Below, piece after piece: positions 37,249-49,080 of a stretch of 64,000 nt of DNA (position 1 is its first letter; each line of letters begins with the position of its first letter). Under the pieces are notes generated by a model. It saw nothing but the letters and a program-made list of their open reading frames with translations, was not told the DNA's origin and did not search any database. Made by a program: the position numbers and the translations under genes. Source of the DNA: Symsagittifera roscoffensis (Eukaryota; Xenacoelomorpha; Acoela; Convolutidae); the NCBI RefSeq assembly GCF_963678635.1, contig NC_087065.1, positions 64,606,553 through 64,670,552 of the forward strand, written 5' to 3'.

Positions 37249-39614
37249 TGATGTTTATAGCCAATTGATTCTGCAGGAAATGCAGCTTGTTTGCTTGCAG
37301 AGTTTTAAGTTAAGTTTATGAGTACATTTAGAAACTTTTGGATTTTTAAAATATTTTACCACATTTTTTTTCTGAGCGGTTTCATTTTATGGTAATGGGA
37401 AACGTGAATGCAGTTTGTGTAGCCTGAATCCTTCTTATATTTCAAGTAATTGATTTTTATAACAAGTGTAATCAATTTTTTCGACAGAATTCATTTTTCA
37501 CCTTTAGTCTCTGTGTGAAATTTTGTGTATCAACTTCAAAGTTTTGAGTGTTCAAAACAATCTGCGAACGAAAAACTGAAAAAAAAAACAAGATTAGCCG
37601 GTTGTTTTTCGTGTCCATTTTTTTCGTGTTTCTTTTCCTTCAATCTAGTGTTTCTCACTATTTCTCACCCGAATTTTGTTAAATTTTATTAAATTGTGCA
37701 GTTATACTCGGGTTACTGATCTATACAACTTTGGATACCTGATACTTGTTTCGAATTTATTCTTATGTTATTTTTTGTGCGGGGCGTGAGAGAAAGATGT
37801 AATTAAAACCTGAATTTAGGTACATTCGACATTCACAGTAAAATAGGCAAATCGTACAACAGTTTTGTAGAAACAACTTGAAAAAAAATTCTAAAAATTT
37901 TCCTTAAAAAAAAATTTCGAAGATGAAAAAAAAAATCCGAAAAAACAAATTGAGAGTTTTTTGCAGCAATTCTTTAAAAATTTTTTATATAGTTTATTTA
38001 TTCCAAAAATGGCGCTGAAAAAATCTTAAAAACAATTTACCAAAGTTTCATGGCTTATCTTTCTATAATAAGCCTGCTCGCTTGCCTTAATCCCTCGAAA
38101 TTAAACTAAAACTCCTGAAATTTTAAAGGGGTTTGTCTCGACCCTGAGAACATTCCGATGATTTGTTTTGGTACCTGACTTTGCGTGGCAGTATGTTTTT
38201 AGTATGTATGCAATTCAAAAGTTTTTTTGTTTAAAACTGATTTTTGGATTTTCATTATCTGCTCAAATTTTGTCTGCTTAGTTGCCTTATTACTGATGTT
38301 TCTTTGGCTGTATGCAAGTATTATGGTAGTTGCAAGTGTTGTTCATTGAGGTTTCCGGAGAGACTTGAAATTTTATCAAGTCATTTTTTCTCGGCTCAAA
38401 TTGTGTCTGCTCTAAAAATTTTTGGCTTTGTTTTTGCTTCGTAATTTTTGTTCCGTTGCTAATTTAATGTTCAAATGTTTTGCTTGGCATACTTGTCTAG
38501 ACTTACTGTTTGATAAAAACAGGTATTATGAAATTGTATGGGATTGGGATTCGAATAATATTTCGAATAATCGAATTTAAACTTATATAGGTATATAACT
38601 TAGTTCTTAAAAATTAGTGATTTTTCTGATTGACCTTTTTTGACCGAACTAACCTTTAGTTTTGTCGAAAAATGTCAATAATCAAAGATCTAATACATTT
38701 ATGCAGAAAACAGACTAAAATGATTTCTCTAGGCTCTTTTTGTGAAGTTTCTATCAAAACAGAATTTTTTCGGCTTCTGCTTCAAAAATACCAGATGCTG
38801 GCGACTATAGAAACTTTAAAATGGACATCGTAAAATATAACCAAGAAGCGACTCTTTGCTCGAATGGCAAGAATTTCGAACCCTTAAATTTGCGCCTGCT
38901 GTAACAGACTATACTTGATTTAGGATTTTCTGTTTTCTTTAACTGTTAGCTATCAAAATGGTTAATCGACGCGTTTTTGTTTTTCTTTCAATTGTGTTTG
39001 GTTGACTTCGGACGTTTGTTCGAAATGGTGATCGATTGTTCGCGCACCGACTTGAATGTTAGTTATGGTGACCTAAATTTTGGCTTCGGTGACCCAAAAA
39101 GAACAACCGTTAGCTTTCTCGTGTCACCAAAAACGATTCATTCACATTTTTTTGCACAACACCTCGCGGAAATGAGTGGTAAGTTTTTTTCTGTTGTTTC
39201 CTTTTTTCATAACTCTGTTTCAGTCCAAATTATTGGAGTTTTCGTCTTGTAGAGACAACTGACAACAAATGACAATTCGTAACAAAAGACAATTTGCCAA
39301 GCTTAAGATAAGCGAATTTAAGTTCGCTAAATTTAAGATTTTAAAAAATAATTGAAAACATTATGCTTTTCACTTAAGGTCGTCGGTGTGAGCGCGTTGC
39401 CGCTTCGCTTAATAACCGATTCTAAATTTCGTATAAATTCGTATCCTTTGGTGGCAAGCTCGCAACACGTTGACCAGGCTGCGGCGGTGAGTATGTTGCA
39501 AGTTGCCTTTGTGATGCAAGTTGTCTTTTGTTGCGAGTTATCTTTTATTGCTAGTTGTCGAATTAAGTTTTCGTCTATAGTTCTCGTAAAAAAAAATTCA
39601 CGGTAGTCCCTAGC
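37249..39614 (+). repeat. Copy 1 of a 2366 bp direct tandem duplication
   Basis: The copy begins TGATGTTTATAGCC and ends GTAGTCCCTAGC. Every landmark recurs 2366 bp downstream and I noticed no difference between copies. It holds a frame of 91 codons (38977-39252) interrupted by a strong donor-like GTAAGT after codon 68, and one of 84 codons (39352-39606) with a possible acceptor CACTTAAG and donor GTGAGT. Joining those two stretches across the splice sites gives a stop, so I do not call them exons. The region 39250-39345 has a small palindrome, AGCGAA-TTTAAG-TTCGCT. Confidence 0.93.
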
Positions 39615-41980
39615 TGATGTTTATAGCCAATTGATTCTGCAGGAAATGCAGCTTGTTTGCTTGCAGAGTTTTAAGTTAAGTTTATGAGTACATTTAGAAA
39701 CTTTTGGATTTTTAAAATATTTTACCACATTTTTTTTCTGAGCGGTTTCATTTTATGGTAATGGGAAACGTGAATGCAGTTTGTGTAGCCTGAATCCTTC
39801 TTATATTTCAAGTAATTGATTTTTATAACAAGTGTAATCAATTTTTTCGACAGAATTCATTTTTCACCTTTAGTCTCTGTGTGAAATTTTGTGTATCAAC
39901 TTCAAAGTTTTGAGTGTTCAAAACAATCTGCGAACGAAAAACTGAAAAAAAAAACAAGATTAGCCGGTTGTTTTTCGTGTCCATTTTTTTCGTGTTTCTT
40001 TTCCTTCAATCTAGTGTTTCTCACTATTTCTCACCCGAATTTTGTTAAATTTTATTAAATTGTGCAGTTATACTCGGGTTACTGATCTATACAACTTTGG
40101 ATACCTGATACTTGTTTCGAATTTATTCTTATGTTATTTTTTGTGCGGGGCGTGAGAGAAAGATGTAATTAAAACCTGAATTTAGGTACATTCGACATTC
40201 ACAGTAAAATAGGCAAATCGTACAACAGTTTTGTAGAAACAACTTGAAAAAAAATTCTAAAAATTTTCCTTAAAAAAAAATTTCGAAGATGAAAAAAAAA
40301 ATCCGAAAAAACAAATTGAGAGTTTTTTGCAGCAATTCTTTAAAAATTTTTTATATAGTTTATTTATTCCAAAAATGGCGCTGAAAAAATCTTAAAAACA
40401 ATTTACCAAAGTTTCATGGCTTATCTTTCTATAATAAGCCTGCTCGCTTGCCTTAATCCCTCGAAATTAAACTAAAACTCCTGAAATTTTAAAGGGGTTT
40501 GTCTCGACCCTGAGAACATTCCGATGATTTGTTTTGGTACCTGACTTTGCGTGGCAGTATGTTTTTAGTATGTATGCAATTCAAAAGTTTTTTTGTTTAA
40601 AACTGATTTTTGGATTTTCATTATCTGCTCAAATTTTGTCTGCTTAGTTGCCTTATTACTGATGTTTCTTTGGCTGTATGCAAGTATTATGGTAGTTGCA
40701 AGTGTTGTTCATTGAGGTTTCCGGAGAGACTTGAAATTTTATCAAGTCATTTTTTCTCGGCTCAAATTGTGTCTGCTCTAAAAATTTTTGGCTTTGTTTT
40801 TGCTTCGTAATTTTTGTTCCGTTGCTAATTTAATGTTCAAATGTTTTGCTTGGCATACTTGTCTAGACTTACTGTTTGATAAAAACAGGTATTATGAAAT
40901 TGTATGGGATTGGGATTCGAATAATATTTCGAATAATCGAATTTAAACTTATATAGGTATATAACTTAGTTCTTAAAAATTAGTGATTTTTCTGATTGAC
41001 CTTTTTTGACCGAACTAACCTTTAGTTTTGTCGAAAAATGTCAATAATCAAAGATCTAATACATTTATGCAGAAAACAGACTAAAATGATTTCTCTAGGC
41101 TCTTTTTGTGAAGTTTCTATCAAAACAGAATTTTTTCGGCTTCTGCTTCAAAAATACCAGATGCTGGCGACTATAGAAACTTTAAAATGGACATCGTAAA
41201 ATATAACCAAGAAGCGACTCTTTGCTCGAATGGCAAGAATTTCGAACCCTTAAATTTGCGCCTGCTGTAACAGACTATACTTGATTTAGGATTTTCTGTT
41301 TTCTTTAACTGTTAGCTATCAAAATGGTTAATCGACGCGTTTTTGTTTTTCTTTCAATTGTGTTTGGTTGACTTCGGACGTTTGTTCGAAATGGTGATCG
41401 ATTGTTCGCGCACCGACTTGAATGTTAGTTATGGTGACCTAAATTTTGGCTTCGGTGACCCAAAAAGAACAACCGTTAGCTTTCTCGTGTCACCAAAAAC
41501 GATTCATTCACATTTTTTTGCACAACACCTCGCGGAAATGAGTGGTAAGTTTTTTTCTGTTGTTTCCTTTTTTCATAACTCTGTTTCAGTCCAAATTATT
41601 GGAGTTTTCGTCTTGTAGAGACAACTGACAACAAATGACAATTCGTAACAAAAGACAATTTGCCAAGCTTAAGATAAGCGAATTTAAGTTCGCTAAATTT
41701 AAGATTTTAAAAAATAATTGAAAACATTATGCTTTTCACTTAAGGTCGTCGGTGTGAGCGCGTTGCCGCTTCGCTTAATAACCGATTCTAAATTTCGTAT
41801 AAATTCGTATCCTTTGGTGGCAAGCTCGCAACACGTTGACCAGGCTGCGGCGGTGAGTATGTTGCAAGTTGCCTTTGTGATGCAAGTTGTCTTTTGTTGC
41901 GAGTTATCTTTTATTGCTAGTTGTCGAATTAAGTTTTCGTCTATAGTTCTCGTAAAAAAAAATTCACGGTAGTCCCTAGC
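39615..41980 (+). repeat. Copy 2 of the 2366 bp direct tandem duplication
   Basis: This copy abuts copy 1 with no spacer; the junction reads CCCTAGC|TGATG with one base of ambiguity. There is almost no sequence similarity at the outer breakpoints, so the duplication was not obviously mediated by flanking repeats. Near-identity suggests a recent event, or an assembly artefact such as unmerged haplotypes. Confidence 0.93.
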
Positions 41981-42719
41981 TCAACCTATTTGAGGTTGAA
42001 TAATTTTGATGTGAAAATAATCTAGTGTCACTAATTTGGCCTTCAGTAATCTTGGCCAGACTAACGCTTTCATAGTCATCAAAACCCAGTGAAAATAGAA
42101 TCCAGCTTTCAGTGGAAAACGAGATCCAAATCATGTAATGGTACAAATTTGGCCTTCGGTACTTGTCACCAGACAAGGCTTTCATTGTTAATTAGTTTCA
42201 ATTATCTGAATCAAGTTTAGCTCATCAGTTTTATTCACACAGGAAAGGGAAATCATGTTGATTTTCTTGCTCTTTCGACTAGCCACTGAAAACTAACAAT
42301 TATACCCACTGTGCAATCTATGAGTGAGAGTTTTCGGAGCCTTTTATCCCTCAATTTTATAACAGTAATCGTAGTAGGTTTCTTGGAACAAACTACATAC
42401 CAACTTGTGATTGAAAGGCGTAGATGCTCGTTGTTATTGTTCCGGCCCCCCTCAAGGAACTATATATTAGTTTGTTTTTTTTTCCCGACCGATTTGACTA
42501 CCTCAAAGATAGTAAAGGCTCAAATATGGTTTTATATCAAAGCCCTATTAGTCGTAGGTTGGATATCAAAAAATTCAAAAAAGTTGTCTGGGTTTTGAGC
42601 AATATTGATTTGAATTTTTCACATTTTCAGACCAAGTTTCATATATTTACTTAATTTAATGACACCTAACGAAATTCTGATGACACACTCATTTATACTG
42701 TGATGGCACACATTAGGAC

Positions 42720-44520
42720 ACATGAGGCATATGTTTGTCAAACACGAGAGCCATAGTAGATCAATGGTAGAAATGGCTAAACGGCTTGCAACCTCTGGCG
42801 ATCCTCAGCAGATCCTATCACAGGCGTCTCTTCCTACTTGGGTGTCCCAGAAGACCTCAATCTTGATGAAAAATACTAGACCGACTGCTGAAAAATGCTA
42901 TGCGAATAGACCAATACCGCAGGAGAAGATAACCCAACTAACCAAAACGATAGAAGCCCCCCAAGTAGCGACCAGGTTATATACGAATCAGAACTCGCCA
43001 GCTCACACAGTGCCACGGGTATCTTCAAGTATTTCAAGTCAATTCGCTGCCCCAATAGTTATCCACCGAAACTGCTATGGAACAAGGAGTCACATGAAAG
43101 TCCGCAGGAGATGAGTGAAATATTGTACAGATTTTTTCAGTCTGTTTTCTCCAGATGAAACGCGGCGCCGTCCAAAAAGCCACAGGATTGCCTCGTCAAC
43201 CACCCCAGATGCGATCACTACGACGTCTCGCATGCCAAGCTCGATGTCTGAAAAGGTGTATCTAAACTGGATGTCTGGATGTACGAAGGTGTATGGAAAA
43301 AATGCATGTTGGATGGTCTATACGAGCTTGTTGCTCCGGTGCTACAAGCCTCTCAATTTGAATTCCAAACAGGCAAACCGACCGACCACAACCCAGCTAA
43401 TCAGTTACATCAGTTACACCCAGCTAATCAGTTTTCCTCCTACACCAATGAGTGGTGTAGGAGGAAAACTTCTGACTATCATCGAAGACTATTTCTCAAA
43501 TTGCCAACAGTTTGTCGAGATCACTCATTTCAGGCCCTTTCTCCTCGTAACTATCGAAGTGCCTCAAGTTTCCCTCGCAGGACTAATTGTCTTTCTAATC
43601 TACTTTCTCGATTTCTCAGAAGACCTTAAATGCCAACCTTTCAGCTTAGCAAATGATACCAAAGTGCTGATCTTTCATCCGATTGGTGAAATATTTCAAC
43701 TTCAAGAGGACCTAGACAAGGTGACCGAATAGTGCAAGGTTAACTCCATGGAGTTAAACCTCGACAAGTGCCTTTTTTACGTCCACGCGCCACGCCTGTC
43801 ACCACTCAAGATAAGGGTAACTTGAAGTCAGTGAATTATAATTCGAGAAAAGACCTTGCTGTTGCAAAAGCAATTAACTGTTCCTGGGGCAACCATATAA
43901 ACGAGACAACTCGGAAGTCGCTATCAGTCCTGTGCATGCTCAAACGATCGTCATCCAACCTACTTGCCACCAGCAAAATTGTTTCTATTCAAATCAATGG
44001 TACTGCCCATAACAACGTATGCAAGTGCATCATGGCTTGCGGACACGACAAGTCCCTATGCTTTGCAATCGACGCAAAGCAACAAACTGGATAATAAAGT
44101 ACCCTGATCTTCATTACATCGAATGCCTAAACCAGTTCAACATGCTTTCTTTGTCCTTATAGATCGAGATGAACGATTTGTTGCTCTTATCTAAGATTAT
44201 ATCAGACCGGTACAAGCTCGATTGGCAGAACTTCGTGTCCATCTCTGCCAGAAGAGGCAAAATATTCGATATTCCCAGCGACCGTGTAACGAACTTTTCG
44301 TAGAGGACATGCCGCTTGGCAAACCTCGTCGATGACCAGTTTCTTTTCACTCGAGGGTCTCAAAAACAGACTGCTGAATTTTTACTGGATCCATTAACGT
44401 TCCAAATACCACAAATTTTGTTCCAGTACCTACGTAGTTCTCTGCAGCAACTGCAGACGATTGACTTTCTAATTTTCGTCAAATTCCATATTCATGCGGA
44501 GAAATCCCATATTTTGATGT
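42720..44520 (+). pseudogene. Decayed non-LTR (LINE) reverse transcriptase, Jockey/CR1-like, C-terminal half
   Basis: In order, the region shows a thumb-proximal GGKLLTIIEDYFSN-type motif (about 43450-43500) and the RT block PQVSLAGLIVFLIYFLDF (about 43560-43615), related to the family's PQGSxLGPLLFLIY. The catalytic block follows, changed from FADD to LANDTK (about 43645-43665); the second catalytic Asp appears lost or shifted. A stop (TAG at 43730-43732) stands where Trp is usual before CKVNSMELNLDKC. A frameshift precedes RKDLAV..INCSWGNHI (about 43845-43900), the usual ELEKDLGV block. Remnants of the C-terminal region run to about 44520, with another stop near 44301. The 130-codon frame at 42722-43114 may be its upstream part; that is uncertain. 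It lies in the last intron of the unrecognised gene and cannot be active. Confidence 0.8.
43430..43470. repeat. Perfect 18 bp hairpin with 5 nt loop
   Basis: The arm 43430-43447 (starting AGTTTTCCTCC) is exactly reverse-complemented at 43453-43470 around the loop ATGAG. It sits inside the decayed RT region, just after a 15 bp direct repeat CCCAGCTAATCAGTT (near 43392 and 43419). A perfect stem in a decayed element points to a recent local inverted duplication or template switch. Confidence 0.9.
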
Positions 44521-44756
44521 AAAGCCTTTATGATAATAGTAATTAAATATACGGTGATGGTTACTTTTATGCGATTTTAAACACTATTTAGTTGCCTTTT
44601 TCTAAAAAAATTAAATGTATTTTATATAAAAACTAATCATGAAAGTAAATGAGATCAAATGTTATGTCGGGAACAAGACTTTTTTCCCGTAAACAACTTT
44701 TCTTAAAAATCTTCATTTTGTTTTTTCTTAACCTTAACAAAGTGCAGTTTCCCTCC

Positions 44757-44830
44757 GTTTTAGCCTAGAGGTAAGGTCGTCGCATTTTCGCCTCAAGGTC
44801 TGTGATTTGAGTCTCGGCCGGATATTCTTT
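44757..44830 (+). repeat. tRNA-like SINE head
   Basis: The segment starts TTTTAGCCTAGAGGTAAGG (A-box-like) and ends with GTGATTTGAGTCTCGG (B-box-like) about 55 nt later, then an AT-rich tail. The T-stem is imperfect, so a functional tRNA is unlikely. Confidence 0.5.
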
Positions 44831-44924
44831 TATTTAAAATTTATTGAGTTTTTTCCTATGGTAAGCATTGAAAATTGAATTTTTTCTGGTAATATTGATT
44901 TGTCGCTTTTTCGTTTATCTGCTC

Positions 44925-45295
44925 TAGTTTTGTCGGCTTGTTGCCATCTCACGTATTTTGCTCGTTCTTTTAGCAGCTTTCATTGTATTTGGAAGATCAT
45001 GTGCTGTTCATTGTATTTTCAGGTGGAAATAAAATTTTTTAAAAATGTATAAAAAAATAGTTTTTTTGTTTTGCTCAATTGTTGTCTTTTTAAATACTGT
45101 CGGCCTAGTTACATCATGGATTTTTCTTGTGCTGTAAGCAAGTTTCGTTTTTCCTGCAAGGGCAAGCGTTTTTCATTGTAGTATCAGGAGCGACTTAAAA
45201 TTTAAAGGTTTTTTACAAAAAAAATTTTTTGTTGGAGTCAAATTGTCTGCTTGAAGTATGTCGGCTTTGTTTCCTCTTCGTAATTTTTTTCTTCT
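44925..45295 (+). repeat. Diverged copies of a repeat shared with the 2366 bp duplication
   Basis: Strings such as GCTCTAGTTTTGTCGGCTTG, GCTCAATTGTTGTCT and CAAATTGTCTGCTTG occur near 44933, 45073 and 45238. Each is followed by TTGCC/TTACAT and, further on, by TGTTCATTGTA or TTTTTCATTGTAG. The same order occurs at 38257-38450 and in its copy at 40623-40816. It is a dispersed family with no recognised coding part. Confidence 0.45.
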
Positions 45296-45524
45296 TTGCG
45301 TTGCCACATAACGATTTTTCCGCCGCTGATTTTCATTTCAAATTGGTGGCATATTTGTCGAGAAAGAACGAGAATGTTTTTACTCTAGCGATAAGCGAGG
45401 GCATTGCAGTCGGTTACTAGATTCTTTTCACCGTGAATAACTTTATTCACAGAAAGGTTAAAAAGTAGAATTGTCAAGTTTTAGGTTCAGATTATAATTA
45501 ATTCAAATTTACCTGCGTTTGTCA

Positions 45525-45600
45525 CAGACTTAGTCTGGAGGTAACGAATACGCCTGGGACGGCAAAGGTGCTGGGTTCGAATCTGACAGGAACTGTTTAT
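45525..45600 (+). repeat. tRNA-like SINE head
   Basis: GACTTAGTCTGGAGGTAACG is followed by TGCTGGGTTCGAATCTGAC, a near-ideal B box. The spacing between A-like and B-like boxes fits a tRNA-derived promoter. Upstream, near 45384-45420, lies a copy of the GCGATAAGC hairpin element. Confidence 0.55.
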
Positions 45601-46021
45601 TTTTTTCAATTAGAAATTATTATTTTATAACACTTATTGATCCAGTTTTCTCAAAATAGGTATTGATCCAGTTTTCTCAAATTAGCTTATCTCTATCGAA
45701 TAAGTGTTTATCATTATTTGTCCTGGAAGTTAAAATTGAAATTTATCCAAAATTAGGGCAGATTTTTTTTTGTTTTCTTGCGTTCATTGGTGCTTTTCCA
45801 ACTGGCTGTTGGCTATGTTTCTGATATAGGTTCGGATTTTGATAGATTTAATTGAGCAATGGGAGATCTAAGTTTTTGAATTCTCTGATTATTGTTGGCT
45901 CTCCCATCTACTACATAGGGTCTTTGGTCTGAGGATATGGGCATATGAAGGAAATGTATACTCAGAGAGGCCTCATGCCTTCCATAGCTGATTAGATTGC
46001 CATTATTAAATGTTATTTTAG

Positions 46022-46857
46022 GCTCACCACAGCCTGCAGTTAACCTATCCTCAAGCAGCAGCACCGGCAACGTCGGTGTCAGAATGTCCCCCTCATCGTG
46101 CGAGCCATCAGCGGAATTGAAGGCGAGACGAATCGACCGTTCACCGAGAAGACACGAGTCGTTCCGAGAATCGAGCGGAATCCACAGCGAAGCAGTTGAT
46201 CAAATGAGCTCCGAAGATGGACCTCAGGCCCGATTGTTGGCTACAAACAACAACAACCAATTCAGTAACAGTGAGAACGGATATGTAATTGGAAATAGCG
46301 CAGGAAGTTCTGCTCTTATCGGAAACAACCATCAAGCGAACTCGCGAGCTGCGGTGGATCCGTGGATTAATTCTGACATGGCATTAACTACCCCCTCAAA
46401 GCAAGTACAAAATGAATCAGCGCTGTTAACAAAAGTAACAGTGGATGTGGGATCCAACAAAGAGGATTCGATGCTCCCCGAAAAAGAAGAGGCAATGAAT
46501 GAAGTGACTGAAGATTTGACACTGAACGAAGAGAGGCTGAAAATAGCTCAGTCCCATTTCTCAGACCTGTGCAATGTATTCGCCCCTGTTGACGTGCTGT
46601 ACGTTCTAGCAGAGACTAGAAGTTTGAAGGTGCTTCCTGAAAAGCAGGAATTGGCAGCGCGCATCGTGAATTTAACCAGAAATGTGGATGCTTATAAGGG
46701 ATTTGTAAACTATTTTACTAGTTTGACCCACGTGTTCCCCTTTGACGAGTTCAAAAAAGAGATCATTGACAATTTCATTACTGAGGACTACACACTAGAG
46801 ATGGACTTTCTCAGAAAATTGTTTTTGAAGGCAGATAAATGTGCTTGTAAATGCTGA
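46022..46857 (+). CDS. Last exon of unrecognised gene (Ser/Asn-rich, helical C-terminus)
   Basis: The acceptor is TGTTATTTTAG|; the frame (phase 1) stays open for 277 codons to TGA. With the three upstream exons the known part is 406 residues. The exon begins with a run of five Ser, followed by a basic Arg/Ser stretch with two SPRR/SPSS-type sites. An Asn-rich segment (NNNNQ) and a Glu-rich segment come next. The last ~110 residues, from about DLTLNEERLK on, are rich in alternating hydrophobic and charged residues and look like a compact helical domain ending in KADKCACKC. I do not recognise the family. Codon use and GC content are clearly coding-like compared with the flanks. The protein is probably cytosolic or nuclear: I see no signal peptide or membrane segment in the visible part. 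Confidence 0.8.
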
Positions 46858-48246
46858 AATGGTCAGAACGCCGCTTGTGACTTTAGCCTCATTAGTTCTA
46901 TTATTCATGTAATTCTTCTATCGTTCGGAAAAATTGAACAAGTCTGAATTGAGTTTTTTTCAATTCTTTAAAAGTAGCTTGTGGAAAATCAAAGGTTTGA
47001 AGTATCGCTAAGATAGATTTTTTGTATGTATTAAAAAAAGTGTCGCGGGGGTACTAGCTAGTGGATAGTTTCAAGCACGGTATATCGAGCAAATTACACT
47101 AGCTAAAATATTTAAAAATTATTCAGTGAAGAGATTTCTTGTGTTTTGAGGCTGACTAGATTGAGTATTACAAAACTTCACCAACAGTTCGGTTGACGCT
47201 ATAGAAAACGCTCCACTGATTTGCAACAGTTATTATCGGATAGTTAACCTAAGTGGGGACTAAGAAATTAAACTCTGATATTGCCGAGAAGTTTGACCGA
47301 TAAAATTTCTTCCCATAATCGCCCCAAAATTAGATCACTTCCCCTTCGAAAGTGTGGCATCGTTGTCGCGGTGGCATCATTTTTAGAAACCCAAGACGTA
47401 GGCTGCTGCATTCATTTGGATGGCGGGGGGGGGGGGGGGGTTGGTTGGTGGTTGGTTGAATGGAGGATTACTGAACAAAATCTATACAAAGTATATAAAT
47501 TATGAAACCGGCATTTTTGAGCACTATTTTACATGCACCATCACATTGCAAAGCTCGTTTAGAAGCATGCTCCCAAAAGTTTTCCTGTGGTATTTGAAAA
47601 ACTTAAGTATTTGAACTGACAGAAAAGATCAGAAAAGTAAATAAGTTATTTAAGGCAATGTAAACGTTTTTAAGAAGCTGTTCAAGCTCAATTTTGATTT
47701 TTTTGCGGTTTGAATTGGTTTCCTTCAATGAAATTGAAATTGAGTTGCTGACTCTTTCCAATAAAAAAATGGTAATTGCGCCAAACAAAACGTAATTACT
47801 CTTCTAAAAGATAGGCCTTCTAATTGCAATATAATTTTCAGCCTTTGATGGTGGTGAAATGTGCGAGTCATTTGTTTATCAATTACAGTTCCGAATTAGT
47901 ATTGTGTTGACCGACCAATCAGGTTTTGTTGATTCTGCTCTCGGGCTCCTTCTGCTCTTGGAATTCGTTATTGTATCGAAACTTATTCTCCATTTTTCTT
48001 CTGAACCGACCGCCGGATTTTTTTTTGTTGATATCGGCAACCTGATTATATTCATTTTTGCAAGTTTTATGAACTAGTTCTTAATTTTAAACTTAACTTT
48101 TATTGAAAATTTGTAATTGTTAAATTTCTTTGAAATTGTTAAATTTCTTTTTAATTCGATCATTAGCGCAGAGTCGACAGGGGCTAGGGTGTTTTTGTTT
48201 CGCCCGATTTTGACAATTTCAAAGAAGGCTCAGGGGTATAAAGGTG
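46858..48246. other. 3' flank without a recognisable gene; contains a G16 tract
   Basis: Downstream of the stop the sequence is AT-rich. Position 47425-47440 is an uninterrupted run of 16 G followed by GGTTGGTTGGTGGTTGG-like repeats, a potential G-quadruplex. AATAAA at 47760-47765 is the first clear polyadenylation signal I see, about 900 nt after the stop. Frames here are short and unsupported. Confidence 0.5.
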
Positions 48247-49080
48247 GTAGCATATTGAAATCCATTCAACCCAGAAAATTTGTTCAGTTTGTCTAGTGCT
48301 GAGAAAAGTTCATCCGACTTTTTCCGTTTTCATGTTAAATTACGATATTTATGGAAAACTGAAAATTCGCTTTTTAATTCTTCTTCATTTTAAAGATTCT
48401 TTTATAGCTCTTTTTTCCTGTTTTTACGCAATCGCCCTTACTGAAATGAATCAACAGGAGTTAAAGAAAGAACTGAATTTATCAATTTTTTTTATTTTTT
48501 AGGCCTGGCTTTTTATTTCTTTTTGGTAAAAACATTCGGCTATCAAGTTTGAAGCGACCTTGTTAACTGGTATATATGTACTTGTCCTATAGAAGGTGTC
48601 AGTAAATTGGTGATTGATTTCAAGGATTATTACCCGTGCTATAAGCAACAGCTACTTTTTCCGTTACTTGTAGCATATTGAAATCCATTCTACCCAGGAA
48701 ATTTATATAGTTTGTCTAGTGCTCAGAAAAGTTCATCCGACTTATTCCGTTTTGATACTTATAACGAGATTTGATGAAAGCATGAAAATTCTCTTTTTAA
48801 TTTTTCTCCATTTCTTGATTTTGTAGATTCTATTACAGCTCTTTTTTCCTGTTTTTGCACAATCTCCCTTACGCTGAAATTAATCAACAGCAGTTAAAGA
48901 ATGAACTGATTTTATGATTTTTTTTATTTTTAGGCCTGGTTTTTTATTTCATTTTGGTAAAACATGCGGCTATCAGCCTTACAGCGACGTTTTTTACTGG
49001 TATACATATTTTTGTATTATAGAAGGTGTCAGTAATAAGTTCTTGATTTCAAGTATTATTGCTCTTGCTATAACAGGGTG
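48247..49080 (+). repeat. Old tandem duplication, two copies of ~415 bp
   Basis: The segment beginning GTAGCATATTGAAATCCATT occurs at about 48247 and again at about 48668. Both copies continue with TTTGTCTAGTGCT, AAAGTTCATCCGACTT, GGCCTGG.TTTTTATTTC, CGGCTATCA, TAGAAGGTGTCAGTAA and GCTATAA in the same order. Divergence is substantial, so the event is old. Confidence 0.8.

Noticed and set aside
38977-41972. Frames of 91 and 84 codons in each copy of the 2366 bp duplication as exons of the host gene
   Set aside because: The apparent donor and acceptor phases do not fit each other (a stop follows the join), and inserting them would break the matching phases of the exons at 35350 and 46022.
42311-42654. 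Overlapping frames of 95 and 76 codons
   Set aside because: No splice sites, motif or composition support; AT-rich and hydrophobic as expected by chance.
44114-44350. Minus-strand 78-codon frame
   Set aside because: It overlaps the plus-strand reverse transcriptase remnant and is best explained as its shadow.
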